A DNA stretch of 64,000 nt, from positions 1-64,000 of the forward strand of contig JANQJS010000059.1 of the NCBI GenBank assembly GCA_028281535.1. The letters run 5' to 3'. Below the pieces are notes generated by a model. It was not told the origin of the DNA and ran no database searches. It was given only the letters and a program-made list of their open reading frames with translations. Source of the DNA: Sedimentisphaerales bacterium. GTDB lineage: Bacteria > Planctomycetota > Phycisphaerae > Sedimentisphaerales > SM23-30. Below, piece by piece: positions 17,474-28,067 of this stretch (position 1 is the first letter of the stretch; every line of letters begins with the position of its first letter). Both the position numbers and the translations under genes were made by a program.

Positions 17474-19219
17474 ATGGCAGAGGAAAAAACAGGCGAAAGT
17501 TTGGATATTGAAAATAACATCGAAGCTGAAAATACCGATGCACAAGCTTCCGATAATGTCGATCAAGATGATATCGATAGCCTTCTGGATCAGGTAGCTC
17601 AATCTCTGGATGATAGTGATGAAGAAATTTCACAACAATCATCTGAGTCCTCGGAGCCGGAATCTGAACCTGATTCCGATAACATTGAGCAAGAACCTGT
17701 ATCAGAAAAAGATGCAGAAGCGGATGACCAAGTGGATGATGTTGAATCTGCTCTGGAAGAATTACAAGAGTCATTGAGTGAGTTGGATGACAATCTTGGT
17801 GAAGCATCCCCAGAAGCTGAATCTGCCACAGCGACCGATGATTCAGCCACCCCGCAAAGCAAAGCCGGCAAATCGACGGATCAAACCTTAAATAACCTTG
17901 AAGATGAAATCAGTAGCCTCGTTAGTGAGTTGAACGGTGATGTTTCTGAGGATTCCCCAGAAGCTGTTGCAACAGATGCTCCTCAAGATGAGGCTGCTTT
18001 AGAGACCGCTGATGCTGAAAATAGTATCGAAGAGGATATCTCTGGAGACAATGTAGACGATGCCTTAGCCTCATTAGCAGATGAGTTGGTAGATGTGGAA
18101 GATGAATCGGATATAGAAGATGTTACCATTGAATCTTCAGAGGCTGAAAGCGTTGTTGAAGAGTCTGTAGAAGATGTTTCTGATGTCGATTCCGCATTAG
18201 ATGCCTTCACAGACGAAATAAGTGATGAACCAGCTGTTGAAGATTCAACTGAATCCGCTGAAGATTTGGCTGATGCTATTCTTGGGCAAACAGGAACTGA
18301 GGTTGAAGAGCCCACAGATGAAGTAACGGATGTTGATGCGGCTCTGGATGCATTAGCAGATGACATCGAAGATGAACCGCAAGCCTCAACTGATTCAGCT
18401 GAAGCAGTGGCTGATGCAATCTTAGGTGTTCAAGATGACAATACCGAAGATACGGCTCCGCAATCAACAGGTGACGTGACAGATGTTGATGCCGCGTTGG
18501 AAGCGTTGGCCGATGATATTGATGATGAACCTGCTAGTCAAAATCAAGAGGCAGAAGCTACTGTCGAAACAGAAGAGGTTACAGATGTTGCAGAGCAAGT
18601 TTCTGAAGATCTTAACGACATAGATTCTGCATTGAGCGAGTTGGCAGATGATCTACAAGAAAGTGAACCTGAAGATGTCATTGTTGATGACATCGAACCA
18701 GAATCGCAAGAAGTTGCTCAGGAGGATATTGCAGAGTCTCCGTCATCAACAGGCGACGATGAAGACATTTCTGCCGTACAACAGGAAATTAATGAGCAAT
18801 TATTAAAAGCACAAGCCGCCCCTGAGAAATTAGCACCAAAAGATGCTGCCTCAGAATCTGAACCACAAGCTGAAGCCAGTGCGCCTGAACCAGGCGATGT
18901 GCCTGAAGAACCTCAACGTACCGCTGAAGATGATGCTTTTGATCAAGCATTGAAAAAACATTCGAAAAAACCAGCTGACGATCAGCCAGAAAATGCAATA
19001 GATGAAGCGACGGATGAGGATAAAGACGTTCAGTATGTTGCTGTGACCCCTTATGGTCACTTCCCGTTGCCACAACGTATGTTGGTAAAATCTCTTGATG
19101 CAATGGACAAACCATTTGAGTCTGTAAAACCTAGCACCAAAGAAATGGTTGGGTTTGCTGGCGTAATGACCTTCTTGGTTGTTATGGTTGCCACAGCATT
19201 TGTTTTGATGACAATGTAA
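17474..19219 (+). CDS. Highly acidic degenerate-repeat protein with C-terminal membrane anchor
   Basis: Repeated D[VI]DxALxxLADD[IL]xDE units; C-terminal 'EMVGFAGVMTFLVVMVATAFVLMTM' TM tail. No recognised enzyme domain. Confidence 0.8.
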   Translation: MAEEKTGESLDIENNIEAENTDAQASDNVDQDDIDSLLDQVAQSLDDSDEEISQQSSESSEPESEPDSDNIEQEPVSEKDAEADDQVDDVESALEELQESLSELDDNLGEASPEAESATATDDSATPQSKAGKSTDQTLNNLEDEISSLVSELNGDVSEDSPEAVATDAPQDEAALETADAENSIEEDISGDNVDDALASLADELVDVEDESDIEDVTIESSEAESVVEESVEDVSDVDSALDAFTDEISDEPAVEDSTESAEDLADAILGQTGTEVEEPTDEVTDVDAALDALADDIEDEPQASTDSAEAVADAILGVQDDNTEDTAPQSTGDVTDVDAALEALADDIDDEPASQNQEAEATVETEEVTDVAEQVSEDLNDIDSALSELADDLQESEPEDVIVDDIEPESQEVAQEDIAESPSSTGDDEDISAVQQEINEQLLKAQAAPEKLAPKDAASESEPQAEASAPEPGDVPEEPQRTAEDDAFDQALKKHSKKPADDQPENAIDEATDEDKDVQYVAVTPYGHFPLPQRMLVKSLDAMDKPFESVKPSTKEMVGFAGVMTFLVVMVATAFVLMTM

Positions 19220-19248
19220 AACATCAAGTCATCTTTAGAATTCTTGGG

Positions 19249-19518
19249 TCATTTGATCATTGCCATCAAAAATGGTATGAGAATGCTGCCGATTCCCATT
19301 AAGAGATATCCAATTTCATAATATCGTTGGTTACTTTTATTCATATCTATGCAGCCAAAAGAGAACCATTTCCCTTTTTCTTTGATTGATAATTTGGCTT
19401 TCAGAAATAAAAGTAAACCCATTGAATAGAATCCCATGATGATTAGATACAAAGTGTAGGGATCGATTAGTTGTATTGAACTGGCGAGATGCAATGTAAT
19501 ACTGGCAATGAGCATCAT
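19249..19518 (-). CDS. Small putative membrane protein (89 aa)
   Basis: Hydrophobic stretches at both ends; non-overlapping intergenic ORF. Weak evidence. Confidence 0.45.
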   Translation of the reverse strand: MMLIASITLHLASSIQLIDPYTLYLIIMGFYSMGLLLFLKAKLSIKEKGKWFSFGCIDMNKSNQRYYEIGYLLMGIGSILIPFLMAMIK

Positions 19519-19651
19519 GGAAAATGGAGTACTATTAGATTAATAAATCTATCAATTCATAACGACTCAATTCGTAAAAATTTTTCTAAATTGTGGTCGT
19601 ATTAATTTGACAAATACCTGCGGTATGAGTTCCATGATATTTTTAAAATGT

Positions 19652-21121
19652 TTATTTCACATTGTTCAACATATAATGGAACCAATGTTGCTCAATTTGA
19701 TGAATGTCGCCAAAAAACTGTTCGAAGAGTTGAATACGATTTTCAGAGGTGTCCGTGTAATTGATTTGCATTGATAAGTGATAAATGTAATCAAAAAACG
19801 GTTCATGGTATTCATTGGTTAGAAAATAAAACAAAGCCCAACTTGCAGCGTAGCCACTATTGGCTCCAGAGTGTTTCAATGATAAACTATAGTCATCACT
19901 GAGAAGTTTTTCCAATCGTAGTGGGTAACGCGATTGACTGTTTTTACGAAATACTTCCAGTCTATTTTTATGCACCTCACCTGGACCGTACCATAAGCCT
20001 TCATTAGCTGCTTCAAAATAAATCGCTAATCCTTCAATCAGCCATAAGGGGGTTGTGTTGGCAAGGCGGCTATGAATACCGCAGTTAAAAGCTAATTGAT
20101 GCACCGCTTCATGAACACATGTGGAAATATTATACTCATCATACCTTTGTTTTAAGTTAGTTAGGTTGGATTGAGCGGTTCTGATATCATTATCAATAAG
20201 ATCGAGAGCTTCTTGGGCTGTCAATTCTCTGATATCACCATTGCCCAGCGGTTGATTATACGAGGCGTCCGGGCCATTTTTGACGACTTGTTTTCGATCC
20301 TTTTCGAGTTTTTTTAACTTGGATAACCAATGGTGTTCATCGTCATTATAACGATGATCCAGAGCGTCATAAAAATAGCAACGATTTGTTTTGTGTTTGT
20401 AAAATCCAGCAGAATTTTTAAATTCCGGTTTAATCTTGGATGCATACTGAATATATTGTTTTCGGTTTTTAAACAACACTATTTCTAGACGGTCAGTAAT
20501 GGGAGCTGGTTTAAAGTGGCGGTCTGTGAAAAAGTATAAAAATTTACTATAGACATCTTCGAGTAAATCCCCACAAATCTCTGCATAGATATCCGAACTG
20601 TTGTAGCAAATGCGATAATGATGGGTACGTCTGATTTTGAATTCAGGCCCCATGTCATCAAGCATTTTTTGAGCTGCAGTTTCATTGTACGGTAAATAAT
20701 TGACCCGATGCTGATAATTTTGCAAAAGTTCATTTGCTCGCTGATGAGTTCGGTCGATTTGTAAGACACGCCTCAGTGTTAATACATATTCCTCCTTGAG
20801 GTTTTTAGAGTGAGCCCAACTTGCCAATTCCATAAGGCCATTGACGTCCTCTGAAACCGTTGAAAGTCTTTGATAAAATTCATTTTTTGGAAGAGCTTTT
20901 GGTTCGATTCCCTTCACGTCTGATTTTTTTATAATAAAAGATCCAGTATCAAAGGAGATGCGGAAAGAGTCACCAATATCTTCTACTTTACCTTCAACGC
21001 TGCCGCCGCTTTTTAGGTGGACGATATCGGCTTGGCCTGTTATTTGTGAGAACAGTAGTAAAGCTGCGAGGATATGAACAAATAATAATTTTTTAGATCT
21101 CATGGGTTTCTCCATCGTCAA
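19652..21121 (-). CDS. Secreted DUF1570-like putative metallopeptidase
   Basis: Signal peptide; 'CVHEAVHQLAFNCGI' (HExxH) and 'PLWLIEGLAIYFEA' gluzincin-like motif. Confidence 0.75.
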   Translation of the reverse strand: MTMEKPMRSKKLLFVHILAALLLFSQITGQADIVHLKSGGSVEGKVEDIGDSFRISFDTGSFIIKKSDVKGIEPKALPKNEFYQRLSTVSEDVNGLMELASWAHSKNLKEEYVLTLRRVLQIDRTHQRANELLQNYQHRVNYLPYNETAAQKMLDDMGPEFKIRRTHHYRICYNSSDIYAEICGDLLEDVYSKFLYFFTDRHFKPAPITDRLEIVLFKNRKQYIQYASKIKPEFKNSAGFYKHKTNRCYFYDALDHRYNDDEHHWLSKLKKLEKDRKQVVKNGPDASYNQPLGNGDIRELTAQEALDLIDNDIRTAQSNLTNLKQRYDEYNISTCVHEAVHQLAFNCGIHSRLANTTPLWLIEGLAIYFEAANEGLWYGPGEVHKNRLEVFRKNSQSRYPLRLEKLLSDDYSLSLKHSGANSGYAASWALFYFLTNEYHEPFFDYIYHLSMQINYTDTSENRIQLFEQFFGDIHQIEQHWFHYMLNNVK

Positions 21122-21192
21122 ACTATGGGCGAAGATGTAGAAAACAGCAAATAAAAAATTGATTAGGAAAAACTTGGCGGGGCATAAACAAA

Positions 21193-21218
21193 GTGAAGCA
21201 GGCTTCCACCTGCTTCAC
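21193..21218 (-). terminator. Perfect 10-bp hairpin, probable terminator downstream of the 21386..22120 gene
   Basis: GTGAAGCAGG-cttcca-CCTGCTTCAC; minus-strand continuation TTTGTTT. Confidence 0.5.
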
Positions 21219-21385
21219 CAGTATCTATCTAGTAGATTGTATTATGCTGTTTATGTTTGGTCCTCTACATACATAGATGACCCTGGTTGCCAAATGTCCC
21301 AATAATTTTATTTTAATTGTTATTTTTTTGTTATTTAGCATGAAATAATCATAAATAACTGTAAATAAAACACATATAGATTGAC

Positions 21386-22120
21386 TTATGTTGCCAAGGC
21401 TTCCATTACGACTTCTTCTACTTTTAAAGTATTGGCATTAATAGGTTTACGCTTTCGGCGTTTGGTGTCTTCTACGTGGCGATTCTCGCTAAGTGCTTCT
21501 TCCAGGGCATCTTTCGCAGTTGGAGCGAACAAATCAGCCCCAATTTCTTCCCAGAGGCCCTCTGCTCGATTAAAGATACCGCCGGATACCATGATTCGCA
21601 TGTTCGGGCAAGCACCGATAGATCGCGTTTTATCGATTAATTTTCGCACATTTGGGGCACCAGTTGGTTTTGTTCCATATATAAAAAGCATGTCCGTTTG
21701 ATCTCGACCGGCCAGCTCAGTAACTTCATCATTGGGCACATTTCCACCTAAAAATTTGACGTCCCAACCGTCTGATTCAAATAAATCGGCACACATCTGT
21801 GCACCTAGCTCTTCCGGCTCTTCATCTGCACATACAATGATCATTTTAAGCCCACGTTGCTCTCTATGGGGCAATTTGCTCTGTAATTGGTCTACTAAGG
21901 TGCGATTGATACGTGTTGCCATGTTTTCTGTGATGCGGTCTATGCGATTTTCACGAAATAGCTTTTCTACTTTTGCCATGACTGGCCAAAACAATTCTGT
22001 ATAAATTGTGTTGGCAGGAGTGCCAGTTTGTAAAGCTTCGCCTAATACCTCGCGGCAACCTACTCTATCGCCGTCCAACAGCTTTTCCATGTAGCGTTGA
22101 ATCATTCCTTCAAAGTCCAT
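21386..22120 (-). CDS. Stand-alone B12-binding-like (corrinoid) domain protein
   Basis: N-terminal helical cap 'MIQRYMEKLLDGDRVGCREVLGEALQTGTP' (B12-binding_2-like), Rossmann-like domain with 'IMVSGGIF...GADLFAPTAKDALEEA'. ATG 22120 preceded by GAGGTAT on the minus strand. Confidence 0.75.
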   Translation of the reverse strand: MDFEGMIQRYMEKLLDGDRVGCREVLGEALQTGTPANTIYTELFWPVMAKVEKLFRENRIDRITENMATRINRTLVDQLQSKLPHREQRGLKMIIVCADEEPEELGAQMCADLFESDGWDVKFLGGNVPNDEVTELAGRDQTDMLFIYGTKPTGAPNVRKLIDKTRSIGACPNMRIMVSGGIFNRAEGLWEEIGADLFAPTAKDALEEALSENRHVEDTKRRKRKPINANTLKVEEVVMEALAT

Positions 22121-22439
22121 AATTCGATACCTCGTCAGTTTGATAGTTTTGGGTAAATGACAATCCTTTGACATTTACTCTGTTTTGATTGTTTGAGGTA
22201 CTCATCCGTGTTCCCTTTAATTTCTATAAAATACTATAAATAATATACATATAACTAATTTAACCAGATTTTAAAATGTTAATTTAGTTAAGGTAAGTAT
22301 AAGATCGCCAAACCTTATTGAAAAACTTTAATATTAACTATATTAACTAAAATACCTAAATTGACATATTGGGCAAGCAATATTTTGAGAAAAAAAGGGG
22401 TAATTCAGGAATTGGGTATTTAGATTGAGTGCTAAGACG

Positions 22440-23522
22440 TCATTTCAAGTAGAGCTGGGTATATTTTTCGACCATACTTTTTAAGCTATAATTTTGGCGG
22501 ACATGAAGCCATGCATTATCAGACCTTAGTTTTGCTTTGTCTGGGTGCTGAAATGTTTCAAGGATAGCCTGGGTAAATCCATCAGTATGTTTGGGAGATG
22601 CAAGCAATGCTGTTGTATCATGTTTTAGTAAATCGCATAAACCCGTAGTGTCGCTGGCGACGATCGGCAATCCACTTGCCATCGCTTCCATTGTGGCCAG
22701 CGATAATCCTTCTCGATGGCTGGGGAGAACAAAAAGATCAGATGATTTCAATAGTTCTGGGATATTGTTTTGGGTACCGCTAAAAATAACATCTTCAGCA
22801 AGATTTAAGTGTTTGGCAAGTTGTTCAAGGGGACCTTTTTCAGGGCCATCACCTACGATGAGTAATTGGCAGGGGAATTGAGTTATGACATCTTTAAATG
22901 ATTTAATCAGGGTATCAATTCCTTTGACCGGAACTAATCGACCTACTGTTATGATTGTTTTTTTATTTTTCCTGCATCCAAGATAGTTTAAATCGATTGG
23001 GCTCGCGATTGCAAATTTATCACAATCAATGCCATGAATAATTAGCTCGAGCTTCTCATGAGGTACATGGCAGCGATAATTAACATAGTCTAGTACGGAT
23101 GGAGAAATACAAATTGTTTTTTTGCTTAATCGGTAGGTGAGATTTTCAGCTAAGGCATGCAGTCGTCTACGATCTGTACTGTGCAGTGAAGCAAACACTT
23201 TGTTGATGTTCAGCATTTGCCCGAAGAGCCTGCCTAACACATTCGCATGCATGAGAAAAGAATGTATGACATCTGGTTGAAACGACTGAATAGATTTAAA
23301 TAATTTTGGCAATATGTGCAGGTCGGATATCTTTTGTGCCCCCAGGCAATCGACCTGAAAGCCGCTGGATTGGAGTTCTTGGCTGATCTCACTTTCGTTG
23401 TCAAGGCAGACGATCTTTAGTTTGAATTTGGTTCGATCGAGTCCGAAGGCTAGCTGCTTTAAGTGCAATGGTGCTCCGCCAACATAGAGATCTGTTATTA
23501 GCATGAGCACTTTTATTTGCAT
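22440..23522 (-). CDS. Glycosyltransferase family 4
   Basis: 'LYVGGAPLHLKQLAFGLD', 'ITVGRLVPVKGIDTLIKSF', 'LPSHREGLSLATMEAMASGLPIVASD'. Confidence 0.9.
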   Translation of the reverse strand: MQIKVLMLITDLYVGGAPLHLKQLAFGLDRTKFKLKIVCLDNESEISQELQSSGFQVDCLGAQKISDLHILPKLFKSIQSFQPDVIHSFLMHANVLGRLFGQMLNINKVFASLHSTDRRRLHALAENLTYRLSKKTICISPSVLDYVNYRCHVPHEKLELIIHGIDCDKFAIASPIDLNYLGCRKNKKTIITVGRLVPVKGIDTLIKSFKDVITQFPCQLLIVGDGPEKGPLEQLAKHLNLAEDVIFSGTQNNIPELLKSSDLFVLPSHREGLSLATMEAMASGLPIVASDTTGLCDLLKHDTTALLASPKHTDGFTQAILETFQHPDKAKLRSDNAWLHVRQNYSLKSMVEKYTQLYLK

Positions 23523-23525
23523 GAT

Positions 23526-24341
23526 TTAGATAATTTCTTCTTTTTGTTTATAATTTAACTTAGGGTGTGTTGTTTCAAGTTTAATCCTGAGATTATCATA
23601 GGCTAGGTGGATATTGTCTGGCAATTGAGCGTCTACTTCGTCATGACTGATTTGATGTGCCATGTGCACAAAATAAGTCTGATTAGCCCCAATTTTTTCT
23701 GCAGCGGTAATAGCTTGGTCAATAGTAAAATGTTTTGGGTGTTCAGTGAACCGCAGTGCACCCAGTACTAGAATATCCAAGCCTTGTAATTGTGATATGA
23801 TTTCATCAGGCATTTCGCTCACATCGGTACAGTAGGCAATAGGACCCAACCTGTAACCAAAGACAAATTCCTTTCCGTGGGCGAGTTTGAGTGGCGTGAT
23901 TGGCCAGCCATTCAGCTCGATGGTGTCCTGAATAGTTTTGTAATTTAATCGAGGTAGATCCTTGTTGTTACCTGCTTGAATAGCGCAGGCGTAACCAAAC
24001 ACATTTTGAATGGCGGACAAATGTCTTTCATGAGCGTAAAGATCAATTGGGCTGCCCTGGATTTGGTTGTATCTTCGGATATCATCTAATCCTAGAAAAT
24101 GATCTGCATGCGTGTGGGTAATTAAGACGGTATCAATTCGGGGGATATTAGAATTCAAGCATTGTAATCGAAATTCAGGAGTTGCATCGATTAGTACGTA
24201 AAATCCATCTAAATTGACAACAGCACTGGTTCGCGTACGTCTGTCTTTAGGATTTTTGCTTTTGCAAACCTTGCAGTCACAACCAATAATCGGGATGCCC
24301 TGGCTGGTGCCAGAGCCTAATATGATTAATTCTAGACTCAT
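23526..24341 (-). CDS. MBL-fold metallohydrolase (PhnP-like phosphodiesterase group)
   Basis: 'LGSGTSQGIPIIGCDCKVCKS', 'LITHTHADHFLGLDDIR'. Confidence 0.87.
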   Translation of the reverse strand: MSLELIILGSGTSQGIPIIGCDCKVCKSKNPKDRRTRTSAVVNLDGFYVLIDATPEFRLQCLNSNIPRIDTVLITHTHADHFLGLDDIRRYNQIQGSPIDLYAHERHLSAIQNVFGYACAIQAGNNKDLPRLNYKTIQDTIELNGWPITPLKLAHGKEFVFGYRLGPIAYCTDVSEMPDEIISQLQGLDILVLGALRFTEHPKHFTIDQAITAAEKIGANQTYFVHMAHQISHDEVDAQLPDNIHLAYDNLRIKLETTHPKLNYKQKEEII

Positions 24342-24474
24342 AGTGACAGTTTAGCAGATCTGGCCTGCCGTGCTTAGTAAAAATTCATTAATCAACTTGC
24401 TGTAATGATTTAACCCGTTATAATAACGTCGCAACCGCAGATCATTACAAAGGAAGGCTGAGTATACCAAATAG

Positions 24475-25677
24475 ATGAAATTTACAGATCTGGATTTAAA
24501 ACCTGAAATCCTCGATAGCCTCTCTGATATGGGGTTCACAGATCTGACGGAGATTCAGGAGAAAACGCTCCCTCATATTCTGGAAGGTAAAGACTTGCTG
24601 GCTCTTGCCCAGACTGGTTCAGGAAAGACCAGCGCCTGTGCAATTCCGTTAGTTCAATTGATTGACCAGGATGATAAAGCCCTTCAAGGGTTGATTTTAG
24701 TCCCAACCCGTGAATTAGCTCAGCAATATGTTAGCGAAATGGCAGATGTGGCTCGTAAATCTAATGTGGTTCCATTTGCCGTTTATGGTGGATTTAATAT
24801 TGAAATCCAGCAAGGCAAGCTAAATCAAGGGGTTCATATATTGGTGGCAACACCTGGACGACTGATTGACTTGTTACGTAATTCCAATTTGAGTTTATCA
24901 AAGGTTCGTACCTTCGTTTTGGATGAAGCAGATGAAATGCTCAAAATGGGCTTTATTGATGATGTGGAATTTATTTTATCATGCATGATTCACCAGCATC
25001 AGACCATGTTCTTTTCTGCGACAATGCCCAAGCAGATCAAGCATTTGGTAGAAAAATACCTTAAAGAACCTGAGCGTGTTGAGTTGATTTCAAATAAAAA
25101 ATCACCCGACACATTGGAACATCATTTTCGTATGGTTAGGCCAGATTTTAGGCGTAGTGAATTAGAAAAATATATTGAACAACAAAAACCCAAGCAAGTT
25201 ATCATTTTTTCGAATTCTCGACATAATGGCGAGAAGTTATTTAGCCACTTGAAGAAGAAACTTAAGTCTGTTGATTTTATTCATGGTGGCTTAGAGCAAG
25301 CCAAACGCACGTCATTATTTAATCGGTTTAAACGAACTGAAGTGAAATATATGATCGCTACAGATATTGCAAGCCGAGGGTTGGATTTTTCACATGTTAC
25401 GCATGTGATTAATTATGAAATCCCAAACAATAATGAAATTTACACGCACCGAACTGGGCGAACAGCACGCATGGGGCGTAAAGGGGTCGCCATGACCTTT
25501 TTTACGCCAAGGGATTTGCGTGATTTGCGATCGTTGCTTAAGGTGAATCATATCGAGCCAATATATCATGGCAAAGAACCAGATTTCAGTAATATTTCAA
25601 ACCGATCGCATCGCAAAAAACATTATCGAGGATCTCGCAAAGGGAAAAAGAAGTCGCCTCGTCCCAAGAAATCTTAA
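24475..25677 (+). CDS. DEAD-box RNA helicase (RhlE-like)
   Basis: 'ALAQTGSGKTSA', 'PTRELAQQ', 'VLDEADEML', 'FSATMP', 'HRTGRTARMGRKG'; basic C-terminal tail. Confidence 0.93.
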   Translation: MKFTDLDLKPEILDSLSDMGFTDLTEIQEKTLPHILEGKDLLALAQTGSGKTSACAIPLVQLIDQDDKALQGLILVPTRELAQQYVSEMADVARKSNVVPFAVYGGFNIEIQQGKLNQGVHILVATPGRLIDLLRNSNLSLSKVRTFVLDEADEMLKMGFIDDVEFILSCMIHQHQTMFFSATMPKQIKHLVEKYLKEPERVELISNKKSPDTLEHHFRMVRPDFRRSELEKYIEQQKPKQVIIFSNSRHNGEKLFSHLKKKLKSVDFIHGGLEQAKRTSLFNRFKRTEVKYMIATDIASRGLDFSHVTHVINYEIPNNNEIYTHRTGRTARMGRKGVAMTFFTPRDLRDLRSLLKVNHIEPIYHGKEPDFSNISNRSHRKKHYRGSRKGKKKSPRPKKS

Positions 25678-25778
25678 ATAGCGATTTCATTATTTGCTTT
25701 AGTTGTCGCGGTGGGGCATTGGGTTAAGTAATGATGTGTGATGGGTGATAGCATGATCGTAATAAAGTATACAATAAA

Positions 25779-25808
25779 AAAAGGCCGAAATTAGTATTTC
25801 GGCCTTTT
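25779..25808. terminator. Bidirectional terminator between convergent genes
   Basis: AAAAGGCCGAAA-ttagta-TTTCGGCCTTTT with flanking A and T runs. Confidence 0.85.
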
Positions 25809-25831
25809 GTATTTTCAGTAAGAAAATCATA

Positions 25832-26806
25832 TCAGGGGTCAATAAACCACTCTCTGTTAGTTACGGTTTCAACTGCCTCTCTATATTTCAGTTTATAATC
25901 AGGATGCCATTCTTGTTGGAATAATTCAACAAATGGTACTTTTGAACCATGGCCATCCATGTAAACCATATTAATGGTGCCATTTGGATGTCGTTTCAAG
26001 AAAATCCTTGTAATCTCATCTTCTGGTGCATAACCATCTGCTGGTGTAAATGTTGCGGTGTCTGGTGCTTTAAGTGGTGAAGGTGCACCTTCCTCTGGCC
26101 ATCCTGCAACATCAACCCAGTCCTGCGATGGTGGTAGAAGAGTTTTCCACTCTTGGGTTGTTGGGTTACCAGTTTCTAATAAAAAGTCTACCTCTCCAGG
26201 GTATTGCTCAGTCACTTGGCTGTCCATAATAAGTGGAATTCTGTCTGTAGGGCCAACATCCATACTCCCCCAGTGTCTTTCTGCAGGTCTCTCATATCGA
26301 TCCTCTAGATCATAAGTGCTATGAGTCCAACCGTTTATGCCGTAGCTTCCTTCGGTACGAGGGACTTCATCATCTGATTGTAGGCCAAAATCAATGTACC
26401 ATTGATTTTCTTTGGCTCCAAAGCAGAATTTAGTGGGTTGATTTCCTGTTATGTTGTCAAATCCACATTTATTTTTGGCGCTACCGCTAGGGCAAATCCG
26501 AACTTTTGGATCACCTTGATATCTAACCATGATGTCAAGCCATGTGACTTCAGTATTGGTCTTTTGATTCAGCAGTGTACTAAGCACAAGCCCCGTCACA
26601 ACGCGGCCATCATTTTCACTAGCGTAAACAGCAAATCCGCTACCTAAACCTCGCAAGTGAGACAGGCATTTGACTGCTTTGGCCTGATCCCTGGCTTTAC
26701 CAAGAGCAGGCATTAAAATACTTACCAGCAAAGCAATGATGGAAATAACCACCAAGAGCTCTACCAGCGTAAACCCAGTTACTTTTCCTTTAGATTGACG
26801 TAACAT
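25832..26806 (-). CDS. Prepilin-type N-terminal cleavage/methylation domain protein
   Basis: MLRQSKGKVTG|FTLVELLVVISIIALLVSILMPALGKARDQAK; C-terminal 'NGTINMVYMDGHGSKVPF'. AAGGAG before ATG 26806. Confidence 0.88.
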   Translation of the reverse strand: MLRQSKGKVTGFTLVELLVVISIIALLVSILMPALGKARDQAKAVKCLSHLRGLGSGFAVYASENDGRVVTGLVLSTLLNQKTNTEVTWLDIMVRYQGDPKVRICPSGSAKNKCGFDNITGNQPTKFCFGAKENQWYIDFGLQSDDEVPRTEGSYGINGWTHSTYDLEDRYERPAERHWGSMDVGPTDRIPLIMDSQVTEQYPGEVDFLLETGNPTTQEWKTLLPPSQDWVDVAGWPEEGAPSPLKAPDTATFTPADGYAPEDEITRIFLKRHPNGTINMVYMDGHGSKVPFVELFQQEWHPDYKLKYREAVETVTNREWFIDP

Positions 26807-28067
26807 CCGTTTCTCCTTAAAAACGAAAATTATAATTGCTACATTGAGTATTGGCAGACTCAATAAAAAATGGCATATACAATAATTTTTATGATTAATG
26901 TTTTGTGATTTTGAGAATTATAGAGCTATGGACTTAGAAGAAAATTTCCCGCAAAATTACATATACGAAAAAACTGCACAAAGTCACACGAAATACAACA
27001 CACTAGATCGCAACAAGTTGTTATTAAAACTTACTGCAATACACTAATTTTTAATTCTCAAAAATAATCATTATGAAGGTGTTTGGCAGACTTATCATTT
27101 GATTATCTATTAAATTATACGAGATCAATTTAAAAAAAGAAACCTTTTTCCTGTAATATTCCTAAAAAAGGCTGCAAAATATCCTGTGGGAGATATTTAT
27201 GTAACTGTTTATCATTAAGTAAGATAAAGGATGTTAAGTTTATACGATGCATGAGTTTTAGTTGGTAAATGTCACAAGTCTGGCTGTTATGGTAATTGTT
27301 TGTGAATCAAGAGTTTAAGTTTATAAATAATGAATAGAAATCCTGTTGTTGGTTCGAATTGTAAAATATTGATTTTATGTTTAGTTTTTGGCGAGCACTC
27401 ATGCCTAGGTGCAATCACTATTTTGGTCATCATTGCAAAATAATGCATGGAAAAATATATGAAGATCTAGTGCTAAAGTGGGAGTTGAATTTAGCCAGGA
27501 ATTAGATTTTTTATAATTGCATAGATGCCCATGGTCGATTTTTTGAATTGTTGGATTATTTTTAGTAACGCGAGATTTTTAAATTAGATCGTTTTATGAG
27601 GTGGCGTTTATTTTTGGAGTCGGGCAAATAGGTGGTTGAGAGTGTGATGGTTTGTTTGTGGTATACATAATTGAATTCGTTTTTTGTGTGCTGTTCAGTG
27701 CAAGGTATTGTGTTGACTGGTGGGCGTTTATTATCAGGCAGGTCATAGTTGAAAAAATGAAATAAATAAGTTGATCTGTTGGGCTAGATTTATAAAACTA
27801 TGTATAAGAGGTATGGGTTGAGTTTTGCATATGATAAAAAGTCATTTCGCTATTAAGTGTTATTCATATGCATAAAGGTTGTGTTGAAATCATTTAAATT
27901 ATCGTGTCAGGAAATGCATCAATTTTATTTTTTCTAATGCTTTGCCTGATTTATTTGGTTGCCAAGTTGCGTAAACATGACTATGATCTTTTTTATTAAT
28001 AGGGAGGTTAAATCATCGGAAGTTGTCTTCCATGAATTTATCCATATATCGTAGGTTTGCCGAATTG

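Noticed and set aside
17394-18467. Minus-strand ORFs (17394..17807, 17599..17871, 17983..18366, 18276..18467)
   Set aside because: Antisense to the acidic-repeat gene; Ser/Ala- or His/Leu-rich composition is a by-product of its GAT/GAA codon repeats.
17474-19219. DNA tandem repeat or CRISPR-like array
   Set aside because: Repeats are degenerate at DNA level and maintained as protein motifs in one open frame.
26400-26650. Plus-strand ORFs over the prepilin-type gene
   Set aside because: Antisense shadows of a well-supported coding sequence.
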